Shown here: one piece after another, positions 18,166 through 26,369 of the stretch
How the letters are laid out: every line of letters begins with the position of its first letter
Numbering within the stretch: position 1 is the first letter of the stretch
DNA from: Novimethylophilus kurashikiensis
Lineage (GTDB): Bacteria > Pseudomonadota > Gammaproteobacteria > Burkholderiales > Methylophilaceae
Direction of reading: 5' to 3'
Assembly: GCF_003112435.1 (NCBI RefSeq)
Contig: NZ_BDOQ01000020.1
Span: 1 to 42,478, forward strand
DNA length: 42,478 bases
The notes under the pieces: generated by a model
What the model was told of the DNA's origin: nothing
Database searches by the model: none
The model's input: only the letters and a program-made list of their open reading frames with translations
Program-made: the position numbers and the translations under genes

Positions 18166-18963
18166 ATGCCTCTAGAACCTCGCAATATCGCCGGCAGCGA
18201 GTATGCCTTCGCGATTCCCAACCATCGCGCGGGACGCGAACAACAGCCGCGTCCATTATCGACCGGCCAGCATCGCTGGAACGCCGCTACGCTGAGCAAC
18301 ATCGACCACCCCTCGCACTGGTCGGTGCCATGGGCCGACCTCATGATGGTGATGATGGTGATGTTCGCCGTGATGTACGCCACCCAATTGCCGCCGCCCA
18401 AAGCTTCTCCGGTGTCGATCCATGATTCGGCCCCGCTCACCGCACAACTGCCGCCACCCAAGGCATTTCAGCCCAAGGCCGATGCGACAGCCCCCGCCGG
18501 CTTGTCTACGGATGAAATTTTCAAGCTCAGCGAAAAACTCGTGCGCGACGCCAACCTGGGCAACATCGACGTAGCGCTTACGGACGACAAGGCGATCAAG
18601 GTCAGTGTGCACGGTAACTTGTTCTTCGATCCGGGCATGGCAGAGCTCAAGCCCGATGCCGTCGCTTTCCTCGACCAACTGGCTGGCATCATCGCCGGCA
18701 ATCACTTCAAGGTCGAAATCTCCGGCCATACGGACGACGTGCCCATCAGCAACCCAGCCTATCCCACCAACTGGGAGCTTTCTTCGGCGCGTGCTGCCAA
18801 GGTGGCGCGTTATCTGATCGAAACCGGCCATCTCGAACCCGGCCGCTTCACCGTCATCGGCCACGCCGCCTACCAACCGACCCTGCCCAACACCACGACC
18901 GAGAACAAGGCCAAGAACCGCCGCGTGGAAATCGTGATCAAGCGCGAAGAATACCGCCCATGA
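18166..18963 (+). CDS. MotB/OmpA-like stator protein
   Basis: A 265-residue protein with a cytoplasmic N-terminal arm, one membrane helix (about 57-77) and a periplasmic OmpA-type peptidoglycan-binding domain (about 140-262: LFFDPGMAELKPDAVAFLDQLA, ISGHTDDVPISN, WELSSARAAKVARYL, KNRRVEIVI). Asp58 in VPWADLMMVM sits at the membrane entry, matching the proton-carrying Asp of MotB. It therefore looks like the B subunit of a proton-driven stator. GAGGAG precedes the ATG. The stop overlaps the start of the MotA-like gene by four bases. No flagellar, Tol or Exb genes are near, so it could drive a flagellar motor encoded elsewhere or another surface machine. Confidence 0.85.
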   Translation: MPLEPRNIAGSEYAFAIPNHRAGREQQPRPLSTGQHRWNAATLSNIDHPSHWSVPWADLMMVMMVMFAVMYATQLPPPKASPVSIHDSAPLTAQLPPPKAFQPKADATAPAGLSTDEIFKLSEKLVRDANLGNIDVALTDDKAIKVSVHGNLFFDPGMAELKPDAVAFLDQLAGIIAGNHFKVEISGHTDDVPISNPAYPTNWELSSARAAKVARYLIETGHLEPGRFTVIGHAAYQPTLPNTTTENKAKNRRVEIVIKREEYRP

Positions 18964-19787
18964 AAAAGCACACCCATTCGCTTTGGGGCATCGTGGTTTG
19001 CGTGCTGCTGCTGGCGGCTGTATTCATCATGAGCGACGGCCGCAACCTCATGCTCAACCTCGAAGGCCTGGTGGTGGTCGTGGCTGGCACCATCGGCGCG
19101 ACCTTCATCAGCTATCCCAAGAACGCCATCCAGGCTGCGGTCAAGGTCGCGATCAACAGCTACAAATCGCGTATTCCATCAGGGGAAGAGATTGTCGATT
19201 CGCTGCTCGACCTCTCCATCAAATCCCGCATCGACGGCCTTTTAGCGCTGGAAGAAGAAGGCGAGCGCAGCAGCGTGCTGTTCCTGGAGCGTGCGCTTTC
19301 CATGCTGGTCGACGGTTTCAGCCAGGAAGACATGCGCGACGCGCTTTATACCGAGATCAACTTCTTTCAGCAGCGCCGCAACCAGCACGAACGCGTGTTC
19401 CGCCACATGGCCCTGCTGGCGCCGGCCTTCGGCGTCGCAGGCGGCGTCATCGGGCTGATCGGCATGCTGGGCGGCATCAAGGATAGCGCGGTCATCCTGC
19501 ACACCATTCCAGTGGCGCTCACCTCGACTTTGTACGGCGTGCTGATGGCATACTTCCTGTGCATTCCCGTCGCCGAGAACATCCACGCCAAGACCGAGGA
19601 AGAATTACTCATCCTCAAGCTCATCACCGACGGCGTAACGCTGATCGGCCAGGAATACAACACGTTGCGGTTGCAAACGCGCTTGCAATCGTTCGTCACG
19701 CCGCAGCTACGTACCTTGCAGCACAAGAGCCTCAAGGAAATCCGCAGCCGCTACGCCCAGATGAAATCGGACAGCCTCAACCGCTAG
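18960..19787 (+). CDS. MotA-like proton-channel stator protein
   Basis: A 275-residue MotA/PomA family protein. Four membrane helices are visible: about 8-24, 35-51, and the close pair around 147-172 and 183-205 (LLAPAFGVAGGVIGLIGMLGG; IPVALTSTLYGVLMAYFLCIPVAENI), which carry the prolines typical of MotA. The cytoplasmic loop of about 95 residues between helices 2 and 3 is where MotA meets the rotor. The C-terminal tail is long and basic. The gene order B then A is opposite to the common motA-motB. It ends 106 bases before the large c-di-GMP gene, which may be relevant because c-di-GMP often governs motors. Confidence 0.87.
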   Translation: MKKHTHSLWGIVVCVLLLAAVFIMSDGRNLMLNLEGLVVVVAGTIGATFISYPKNAIQAAVKVAINSYKSRIPSGEEIVDSLLDLSIKSRIDGLLALEEEGERSSVLFLERALSMLVDGFSQEDMRDALYTEINFFQQRRNQHERVFRHMALLAPAFGVAGGVIGLIGMLGGIKDSAVILHTIPVALTSTLYGVLMAYFLCIPVAENIHAKTEEELLILKLITDGVTLIGQEYNTLRLQTRLQSFVTPQLRTLQHKSLKEIRSRYAQMKSDSLNR

Positions 19788-19823
19788 CGCTTCCAATCCA
19801 GCCGTTCGTCAGCCTAATAAGAT

Positions 19824-19839
19824 ACATAAGCGCTTATGT
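19824..19839. promoter_or_regulatory. Perfect 16-base palindrome upstream of the GGDEF-EAL gene
   Basis: ACATAAGCGCTTATGT is a perfect palindrome 55 bases before the next start codon, in the gap after the MotA-like gene. A second small inverted pair (CGCG-CTTTT-CGCG, near 19847-19860) follows. It could be a dimeric regulator site or a transcript-end hairpin; no T-run follows, so I favour an operator. Confidence 0.4.
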
Positions 19840-19893
19840 GCGTTACCGCGCTTTTCGCGCATTAGTACTACTGTAACTTGGGTGTTTTCGAAG

Positions 19894-22800
19894 ATGCCGC
19901 CCATGCCCTCAGATCCCTTCAACGAAAAGGAACGGCTGAAAACATTGCAGGCGTATCGCATCATGGATACGTCGCCGGATCCCAACCTCGATCGCATCAC
20001 CCAGCTTGCCGCCACCATCTGCCGTACGCCCATGGCCTTGATTTCGCTGGTGGACGATCGTCGGCAATGGTTCAAATCCAGCGTCGGCGTAGAGGTGAAA
20101 GAGACGCCGCGTTGCGATGCGTTTTGCCTTCAAGTCATTCAGAATTGCGATTTCTATTTGATCGAAGACGCGACGGCCTCGGAAATGTTCGCCAACAACC
20201 CGCTCGTCACCGGCGGCTTCGGCTTGCGCTTTTATGCGGGTGCCCCGCTAGTCGGTGAACACGGCTACATCCTAGGCACGCTGTGCGTACTCGATACCGT
20301 GCCGCGGACGCTGGAACCGCATCAGATCAAGGCTTTGCAATTGCTCGCAGATGAGGTCATGGTGCACCTGGAACTGCACCGAAGACGCCTCCAACTCAAA
20401 GAAAAAACCCAACAACAGCAACAATCGGCCAGCGCATTGGAAATGCTCAACCGCGCCATCGCCATGCGCAATGCTTGCAGCGATGCCCTTATCCGGGCAA
20501 AAAACGAGCATGACTTGCTCTCGAGTATTTGCGATGTTGCGGTCAAGATCGGCGGCTATGCCATGGCCTGGGTGGGCTATGCGCAGTACGACGCCGAAAG
20601 GCGGGTGAAGCCCGCGGCGTTCTCCGGGCGTCCTGAAGACATCGACTTTCTGGAAGAACGATTGATCAGCTGGTCGCCTTTTTCGCCGCTCGGCAACGGC
20701 CCCGCGGGCTACACTATCCGCGAATGCAAGCCGATTCATATCAAGAATCTCGCCGAATCCGAACTCTTTCGGCCATGGGTCAAGTCGGCCGTCAAGCGCG
20801 GCTTTGTCGACCTCATCACCATTCCACTGCGTCACGAAAGCGAATGCCTGGGCATTTTCGCGCTGTATCGGCGCGAACCTCGCGATGTCTCGGACGACGA
20901 ACTGGCGTTGTTACAAAAACTGGCCGACGACATGGTGTACGGCATCATGGCGCGTCGTACCGAGGCGGAACGGGAACGCATCTACGGCGCCGTGCTGCGC
21001 ATTGCGGAGTCCGTCCCCACCAGCGACCTGGACCAATACCTGCAACAGTTGCTCGTGAACATGGTCTCCGCAGTCAATGCTGCCGGCGGGTTTTCTGCGC
21101 GGATGAACGAGGATTGCAGCCATCTCGACGTAATCAGGATCACTCCCGGTGGGCCGCCCAACCGCAAGACGCTCGCCGTGCCGGAACCATTGCAGCAACA
21201 GGTGTGCAAGGTCGATGGCGATGCGCCTGAAGTCTTGCCTGCACTCATCCAGCGCTTTATCCGATCGGAGTTGGCGCTGGATAAAAACGAAGTCAAGATC
21301 GAGGTGGAACTTGCCGGCGAGGAATACTTGTTTATGGGCGCCTACTTCACTGCCCCCCATAACAACAATGCGTTCATCGACACCACCATCAAAATTTTCG
21401 CCTCCAAGTGCGTAGCCGAACTCAAGCGTCATCGCTCCGAACGACAAATCCATGAACAGGCTGCACTATTGGACAAAGCCCGCGATGCCATCATCGTGGT
21501 CGACCTGGAGCGGCGCATCCAGTTCTGGAACGACGGCGCCACATACTTATACGGCTGGAGCAAGGAAGAAGCTGTCGGACAACCTGTGGCCATGCTGCTC
21601 AACGAAACGGATACTGAAATCCTGGCCCATGCCCGGCAAACACTGATCCAAACCGGCGAATGGTCGGGCGAGATCGAACGTCGCCATAAAAGAGGCAAGC
21701 TGCTCATGGTGGAATCGCACTGCACGCTGGTCCGGGACGAGCAAGGGAAGCCCGTTTCTGTCATGGCCATCGAAAACGATATCACCGAACGCAAGCGTGC
21801 CGAGCGCCAGATACACCGGCTTGCGTTTTACGACACGCTGACCAGCCTGCCCAACCGGCAATTGCTGATGGCGCGGCTGCAACAGGTGCTGTCCATCGAA
21901 CTGCGCCACCATAACCGCGGCGCGCTGTTTTTTCTCGATCTCGACAATTTCAAGATATTGAACGACACCCTAGGCCACGACATGGGCGACATGCTGCTGC
22001 AAAAGGTCGCCTCGCGCTTGAGCGCATGCGTGCGCGAGAGCGACACAGTCGCACGATTCGGCGGCGACGAATTCGTCATCCTGCTGGTCGATCTCAGCGC
22101 GGAGGCAACCGAAGCCGTCAACCAGGCACGAACCATTGCCGAAATGGTGTTGGATAAGCTCAACCAACCCTACTTTTTCGGCGGCAAGGAACACCACAGC
22201 ACGCCCAGTATCGGCATCACGCTGTTCGACGACAGCGGCGCCTCGGTCGAAGACCTGCTGAAGCAGGCTGACCTCGCCATGTACCAGGCCAAGGCCAAGG
22301 GCCGCAACCGCATCTGTTTTTTCGACCCGCAGATGCAATCGACCGTCTCCTACCATGCCAAGATCGAGTCGGATATTCGCATCGGCCTGCGCCAACAGCA
22401 GTTCGTCTTCCACTACCAGCCGCAGCTGTCCGACGAGCGCCGCGTCATCGGTGCTGAAGCCCTCGCCCGCTGGCAACACCCAAAACACGGCCTGATCCCG
22501 CCCAAGGATTTCATCCCCTATGCCGAATCCTCCGGGCTCATACTGTCGCTCTCCGACCAGCTCATCGATACGGCTTGCCGGCAAGTGTCCATCTGGTCAG
22601 AGAATCCAGCGACAGCCCACATCGTGCTGGCCCTGAACGTCAGCAGCAAGCAGCTCCGTCAACCGGATTTCGTCCAGGTCATGAAGCAGGCCATCCAACG
22701 CCACGGCACCGATCCCACCAAACTCAAACTGGAAATCACCGAATCGCTGCTGGTGGAGAACATCGACGACACCATCGGCAAGATGAAGGAGCTCAAGGCG

Positions 22801-23124
22801 CTGGGCGTCAGTTTTTCGCTGGACGATTTCGGTACCGGCTACTCTTCGTTGTCCTACCTCAAGCGCCTGCCGCTCGACCAGATCAAGATCGATCAATCGT
22901 TCATCAAGGACGCGGCGATCAACGAAAAGGATGCCGCCATCGCACGCACCATCGTTGCGCTAGGCGAAAACCTGGGGCTGGATGTGATCGCAGAGGGCGT
23001 GGAAACCGTTGCCCAGCAAGAATTCTTGCAAGATAGCAATTGCCGGCTGTACCAGGGATATCTGTTCAGCCACGCCATCCCGGCAGACGAATTCGAACGC
23101 TTCGTAACGCAAATGCTTCACTAA
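19894..23124 (+). CDS. GAF-PAS-GGDEF-EAL cyclic-di-GMP enzyme
   Basis: A 1076-residue signalling protein with no membrane segment. In order: a GAF domain (about 20-160, LDRITQLAATICRTPMALISLVDD), a second GAF-like domain (about 190-350), a third less clear GAF-like region (about 350-510), a PAS domain (about 525-640, DAIIVVDLERRIQFWNDGATYLYG), GGDEF at 723-727 with the inhibitory RESD site five residues before it, and an EAL domain (EAL at 855-857). The EAL residues for metal and catalysis look complete: EALARW, LALNVSSKQL, EITESLL, DDFGTGYSS, IKIDQSFI, VIAEGVET and QGYLFS. Both synthesis and breakdown of c-di-GMP are possible. The start could be the GTG at 19882 or the ATG at 19903; I prefer 19894. 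Confidence 0.92.
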   Translation: MPPMPSDPFNEKERLKTLQAYRIMDTSPDPNLDRITQLAATICRTPMALISLVDDRRQWFKSSVGVEVKETPRCDAFCLQVIQNCDFYLIEDATASEMFANNPLVTGGFGLRFYAGAPLVGEHGYILGTLCVLDTVPRTLEPHQIKALQLLADEVMVHLELHRRRLQLKEKTQQQQQSASALEMLNRAIAMRNACSDALIRAKNEHDLLSSICDVAVKIGGYAMAWVGYAQYDAERRVKPAAFSGRPEDIDFLEERLISWSPFSPLGNGPAGYTIRECKPIHIKNLAESELFRPWVKSAVKRGFVDLITIPLRHESECLGIFALYRREPRDVSDDELALLQKLADDMVYGIMARRTEAERERIYGAVLRIAESVPTSDLDQYLQQLLVNMVSAVNAAGGFSARMNEDCSHLDVIRITPGGPPNRKTLAVPEPLQQQVCKVDGDAPEVLPALIQRFIRSELALDKNEVKIEVELAGEEYLFMGAYFTAPHNNNAFIDTTIKIFASKCVAELKRHRSERQIHEQAALLDKARDAIIVVDLERRIQFWNDGATYLYGWSKEEAVGQPVAMLLNETDTEILAHARQTLIQTGEWSGEIERRHKRGKLLMVESHCTLVRDEQGKPVSVMAIENDITERKRAERQIHRLAFYDTLTSLPNRQLLMARLQQVLSIELRHHNRGALFFLDLDNFKILNDTLGHDMGDMLLQKVASRLSACVRESDTVARFGGDEFVILLVDLSAEATEAVNQARTIAEMVLDKLNQPYFFGGKEHHSTPSIGITLFDDSGASVEDLLKQADLAMYQAKAKGRNRICFFDPQMQSTVSYHAKIESDIRIGLRQQQFVFHYQPQLSDERRVIGAEALARWQHPKHGLIPPKDFIPYAESSGLILSLSDQLIDTACRQVSIWSENPATAHIVLALNVSSKQLRQPDFVQVMKQAIQRHGTDPTKLKLEITESLLVENIDDTIGKMKELKALGVSFSLDDFGTGYSSLSYLKRLPLDQIKIDQSFIKDAAINEKDAAIARTIVALGENLGLDVIAEGVETVAQQEFLQDSNCRLYQGYLFSHAIPADEFERFVTQMLH

Positions 23125-23247
23125 GTATCCCTATCCCAAACTCATTTCCAATCCCAGCCCCGACCCCGGCTGTGTTCGGCAGCAAACACTCTCCCTGGCG
23201 CATTCGTGGTATCAAAGCCTATCCAAGTCTTTGGACTTAGCCGGACG

Positions 23248-24147
23248 ATGAAGCGCTTTGAAAATACAGACTTGCTTCAGCGCATGCTCGACGTCGTCCC
23301 GGCGGGCATCTCCATCATCGATGCCAAGGGAAACATGATTTTCGCCAATGACGTTTTCGAACGCATCTGGGGCGGGGTAAAGCTGGTCGGCATCGAGCAA
23401 TATCATGTTTACAAAGGCTGGTGGCGCGACACAGGAGAATTGATCAAACCCCACGAATGGGCAGCGGCACGGGCCATCAAGCAGGGTTTGACCTCCTACG
23501 ATGAAGAAATCGAGATTGAATGTTTTGACGGCACCCGCAAGGTTATCCTCAACTCTGCCGCTCCAATCCACGACGACTCAGGCGCGATTTTTGGCGCGGT
23601 AGTGGTCAATAGCGACATCAGCGATCGTGTGGCATTCGAGGATCACCTCCGCACCCTTTCCGAACAAGATCCCCTTACCCAAGCCTATACAAGACGCAAG
23701 TTGTTCGATCTGCTTAAACACGAAGTGCACCGCGCGGATCGCTATCACCACCCGCTATCGTCAATTTTGCTGGACCTGGACCACTTCAAAACCATCAACG
23801 ACTCGTTCGGCCACAGCGTGGGCGACGAAGTACTGATCGCAGTGAGCCGGACTATCCGCGAGAACATCCGCGACACGGATATCTTCGGCCGCTTGGGCGG
23901 AGAGGAATTTTTGCTGGTATTGCCGGAATCAGACACGCAGGAAGCCATCAGCCTCGCCGACAAAATTCGCCACAACCTAGCCGAGCTTTCCATCGGCCCT
24001 GTATCGCAAATCACCTGCAGCATGGGCGTTTGCAAGCATATCGACGGTGAGCGGCCGAACGAACTGGTACACCGTGCGGACAAGGCCATGTACCAAGCCA
24101 AAATCAACGGGCGCAACCGCATCGAGCTGGACAGCTACTCACTCTAA
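23248..24147 (+). CDS. PAS-GGDEF diguanylate cyclase
   Basis: A 299-residue soluble protein: PAS sensor (about 1-120, MLDVVPAGISIIDAKGNMIFAND, with IHDDSGAIFGAVVVNSDISDR as the C-cap) and a GGDEF domain (about 135-295) with GGEEF at 217-221. The inhibitory I-site RDTD lies five residues before it. Key residues of active cyclases are present (DLDHFKTINDSFGHSVGDEVL), so it should make c-di-GMP. I used the ATG at 23248; a GTG at 23206 in frame is less likely. It begins 123 bases after the GGDEF-EAL gene and may have its own promoter. Together the two genes pair synthesis with breakdown. Confidence 0.92.
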   Translation: MKRFENTDLLQRMLDVVPAGISIIDAKGNMIFANDVFERIWGGVKLVGIEQYHVYKGWWRDTGELIKPHEWAAARAIKQGLTSYDEEIEIECFDGTRKVILNSAAPIHDDSGAIFGAVVVNSDISDRVAFEDHLRTLSEQDPLTQAYTRRKLFDLLKHEVHRADRYHHPLSSILLDLDHFKTINDSFGHSVGDEVLIAVSRTIRENIRDTDIFGRLGGEEFLLVLPESDTQEAISLADKIRHNLAELSIGPVSQITCSMGVCKHIDGERPNELVHRADKAMYQAKINGRNRIELDSYSL

Positions 24148-24239
24148 CCCAGCATTTCCTCTAATGTGCGCTGGGTGACATTAAGCTGCCGTTCCCCTTG
24201 CCACAATGACAGTATCTGAAAACACACCGGGGGAATCAC

Positions 24240-24644
24240 ATGGAATACGCCGAATTCGTCAGGATCTCGTCCGAGCACGATACAACCTCGCTCCTCAACA
24301 AGAAACGCCTGGCGGAAACCTACGGAGCCGAAGCCTCATTCGTGGAAGACAACATCCGCCTGGATTTCTTCGGCCAGCAACTCGCCCAGGAATACGACTA
24401 CGTCAGCGCCGAACTTATGCGCCGCGTCTTCCTCGCCGCCAAGATAGTATTTTCTCGCCATCCCGGCGCGGCGTTCCTCTACGACGCCGCCAACGTCTAC
24501 GACATGATCAGCACGCCTTACGCGGTCGAATGCAAAACGCCGGAACAATGGCTGCGAATGTACGTCAAGACGTTCCAGGACAAGCAGTGGAATCGGCAGC
24601 CTGAACCAGGCTGGGCAATGACCGTATCTGGCAGCGCATTCTGA
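24240..24644 (+). CDS. Hypothetical protein
   Basis: A 134-residue soluble protein of mixed helical character with no signal peptide or membrane segment. I do not recognise a family. Its middle (LDFFGQQLAQEYDYVSAELMRRVFLAAKIVFSRHPG) looks helical, and the C-terminal part (ECKTPEQWLRMYVKTFQDKQW) is rich in aromatic and charged residues. The GGGGGAATCAC ribosome site ahead of the ATG and codon use like its neighbours support a real gene. It lies between the diguanylate cyclase and a tpx remnant, with no operon partner. Confidence 0.7.
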   Translation: MEYAEFVRISSEHDTTSLLNKKRLAETYGAEASFVEDNIRLDFFGQQLAQEYDYVSAELMRRVFLAAKIVFSRHPGAAFLYDAANVYDMISTPYAVECKTPEQWLRMYVKTFQDKQWNRQPEPGWAMTVSGSAF

Positions 24645-24768
24645 GAAGCACATCCGACGCAATAGCGACAATCCGTAACGGGTTGATAGCTTTTCCGCCC
24701 GCTTTTACACTCCCTACCCTATCTCGCAACCAGCGTGAACGGCTATTGAGCCGCAATCCATAAAACAA

Positions 24769-24918
24769 TTGGAATCCATCGCCAGCGGGCCGCTAGTCGG
24801 CATTGCCGCACGCGCCGTAGTCGTGCTCGACCGCGACGATACGGTAAAACACGTGGAATTGGTCAGCGCAATCGAGAACGAACCGGATTACGAAAAAGCG
24901 CTGGCTGGATTGAAGTAG
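24769..24918 (+). pseudogene. tpx: Remnant of thiol peroxidase, C-terminal 50 codons
   Basis: The frame at 24769-24918, ending in TAG, reads [20 protein letters not shown], then [18 protein letters not shown], then EKALAGLK. This follows the C-terminus of thiol peroxidase as I recall it in E. coli (DGPLKGLAARAVVVIDENDN, TEPDYEAALAVLK). The N-terminal two-thirds, including the peroxidatic and resolving cysteines, is missing: the frame is closed by TGA at 24736 and nothing Tpx-like is seen before that. It is therefore a decayed fragment, not a functional peroxidase, although a TTG at 24769 could in principle start a 49-residue peptide. It lies 36 bases upstream of tRNA-Cys. The rest of the 310-base gap after the hypothetical gene shows nothing else. 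Confidence 0.8.
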
Positions 24919-24954
24919 TCGCTTGAAATAGTAGTTGTAGTAGGGAAAGTCAAA

Positions 24955-25028
24955 GGCAGGGTGACCGAGTGGCCAGGTCACGGTGTGCAAAACCGTGCAG
25001 GTTGGTTCGATTCCAGCACCTGCCTCCA
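24955..25028 (+). tRNA. tRNA-Cys (anticodon GCA)
   Basis: A 74-base tRNA including an encoded CCA end. Acceptor strands GGCAGGG and ACCTGCC pair for six of seven positions (the innermost is G-A). The anticodon stem ACGGT/ACCGT encloses loop GTGCAAA with GCA at 24987-24989, and the T arm is GTTGG-TTCGATT-CCAGC. The discriminator base is T (U73), the known identity mark of tRNA-Cys. The D stem is the short ACC/GGT. Confidence 0.95.
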
Positions 25029-25091
25029 AACTTCTATCTCAATAGACATCATCACTACCGCAGTCCAGTCGGTAGTTGAGATGGATTCAGG

Positions 25092-25361
25092 CTAATGCCG
25101 GCGGCTCAACTGATGATGATAAGCCTCGCAAGCCTCGTTCATCATCTCCACAAACATCTCGCGCAACTCCGCATCATCCTCAGCAGACTCCGCCAGCTTA
25201 GGCGCTACTTGCTCCAAATTCAGCGGAACGCCCACATAGCCGGGCTTGGCATCCACAGTAAGCGGCTGAAACTGCACCACCAGCCCAGAAGGATGCTGGG
25301 CAATGGCCTGCTCCAAATCGACTTGCCAGGAAGAAAGCTCGGGTTCGAATAGTGTGTTCAT
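25092..25361 (-). CDS. Small hypothetical protein
   Basis: An 89-residue soluble acidic protein starting at the ATG at 25361 (MNTLFEPELSSWQVDLEQAIA); an in-frame start eight codons upstream lacks support. There is a central segment GLVVQFQPLTVDAKPGYVGVPLNLEQVAPKL and a helical C-terminus ELREMFVEMMNEACEAYHHQL. No signal peptide or membrane segment is present, and I do not recognise the family. It lies on the opposite strand to tRNA-Cys, with no operon partner. Confidence 0.6.
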   Translation of the reverse strand: MNTLFEPELSSWQVDLEQAIAQHPSGLVVQFQPLTVDAKPGYVGVPLNLEQVAPKLAESAEDDAELREMFVEMMNEACEAYHHQLSRRH

Positions 25362-25569
25362 GCCTGAGATATAAGGGTGGGCCACGTTTTTTCAAGCGGT
25401 AAGCCCTCATCACCCTTCATCAAACATCACTCCTCGCCACTACAGCCGCCCCATCCCCTGTGCACCCGCCGAGCAGCACAGCCAAGCCGGGGCAGTCGGC
25501 GAGGACTGTTTGAGGGCTGCAAGCCCGAGTTCCAAAACCCCTGGATTCCGGATCAAGCCCGTAATGAGC

Positions 25570-25605
25570 CCCCTCACCCCGTCCCTCTCCCGCAAGGGGT
25601 GAGGG
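25570..25605. repeat. Palindromic repeat CCCCTCACCCC / GGGGTGAGGG
   Basis: CCCCTCACCCC (25570-25580) faces GGGGTGAGGG (25596-25605) around a 15-base pyrimidine-rich loop. Sequences of this kind (CCCTCACCCC...CTCTCCCGC) are dispersed intergenic repeats in many proteobacteria, as I recall. The 380-base gap 25362-25741 otherwise holds only the terminator at 25673; no gene is evident. Confidence 0.5.
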
Positions 25606-25672
25606 AGCCAAAGCACCAAGCCTTATTCCAACTTATCCCGAATTCCTCAGGATAACCCTGTGGACAACCCAC

Positions 25673-25716
25673 AAAAAAGCCCGGCCATCAATAAGATGCC
25701 GGGCTGTTCATTTTTT
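25673..25716. terminator. Bidirectional terminator at the end of the nine-gene operon
   Basis: Stem AGCCCGGC (25678-25685) with GCCGGGCT (25698-25705) is flanked by A6 on the left and T6 on the right. On the minus strand the hairpin is followed directly by TTTTTT, giving a strong rho-independent terminator 25 bases after the nitroreductase stop. Confidence 0.85.
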
Positions 25717-25741
25717 AATGCGCTACTTCAAAACAGCGAAC

Positions 25742-26341
25742 TCAGGCGATAGGCTTATCCCAAGTCCCGTTAAAACAAATCTCGCCTAATGCTTTACGCT
25801 TGCGCGGGGCGTTCTCGCGTTCCGCGACTTCCGGGCTGAAGCTAGCCGGGTCGGCCGCATAACCCACGGAAATCATCGCCATCAAGGTGAATTGTTCCGG
25901 CACATTGAAATCGGCCCGCGCCTTGGCGGCATCGAACCCGCCCATCTGGTGCGCCATCAATCCCAGAGCCTCGGCTTGCAGGCAAATGTTCTCCGCGGCA
26001 GCACCGGTGTCGTATTGAGCAAAGCGGTTAGGCTGGCCGTTGTGGTTGAACAAGGTATCCGCGATGGCAAGGATAAGAACCGGGGAGTCTTGCACCCAGC
26101 CTTGATTACCCGGAACCAGGCAGTCGAATCCGCGTTGCCAACTCGCCGCATCGGTGGTTTTATCCCAAACGATGAAGCGCCACGGTTGATCGCCGAAGCA
26201 GGACGGCGCCCAGCGCGCAGCTTCCAGCAGGCTGATGATCTGCTCACGGCTTACCGGTCTGGCAGCGTCATAAGCACGTCCGCTCCAGCGGTTGGCGATG
26301 ACGTCATTGATGGATACTTGGGTCGTTGCAGGTTTTTTCAT
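25742..26341 (-). CDS. Nitroreductase family protein
   Basis: A 199-residue FMN enzyme of the nitroreductase superfamily that uses NAD(P)H to reduce nitro groups, quinones or similar acceptors. The FMN-binding N-terminus is NRWSGRAYDAARPVSREQI, followed by EAARWAPSCFGDQPWRFIV, AAENICLQAEALGLMAHQMGGFD and the C-terminal ENAPRKRKALGEICF. It is cytoplasmic and usually dimeric. It is the last gene before the strong terminator, 28 bases after the MocA-like gene, so it belongs to the operon starting at the pirin gene (33836). The physiological substrate is unknown. Confidence 0.92.
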   Translation of the reverse strand: MKKPATTQVSINDVIANRWSGRAYDAARPVSREQIISLLEAARWAPSCFGDQPWRFIVWDKTTDAASWQRGFDCLVPGNQGWVQDSPVLILAIADTLFNHNGQPNRFAQYDTGAAAENICLQAEALGLMAHQMGGFDAAKARADFNVPEQFTLMAMISVGYAADPASFSPEVAERENAPRKRKALGEICFNGTWDKPIA

Positions 26342-26369
26342 GCGTTTTCTTTCGTTGTTGTAGGTGGAT

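Noticed and set aside
18960-19787. ExbB/TolQ identity for the MotA-like protein
   Set aside because: The partner has an OmpA-type peptidoglycan-binding domain and the four-helix layout with a large second loop is that of MotA, not the three-helix ExbB/TolQ.
24955-25028. G-A mismatch at the inner end of the tRNA-Cys acceptor stem as a sign of a pseudo-tRNA
   Set aside because: All other stems, the anticodon loop, the U73 discriminator and the CCA end are intact, so it should be functional.
24793-25029. A 78-codon minus-strand frame across the tpx remnant and tRNA-Cys
   Set aside because: It runs antisense through a tRNA gene and has no coding support.
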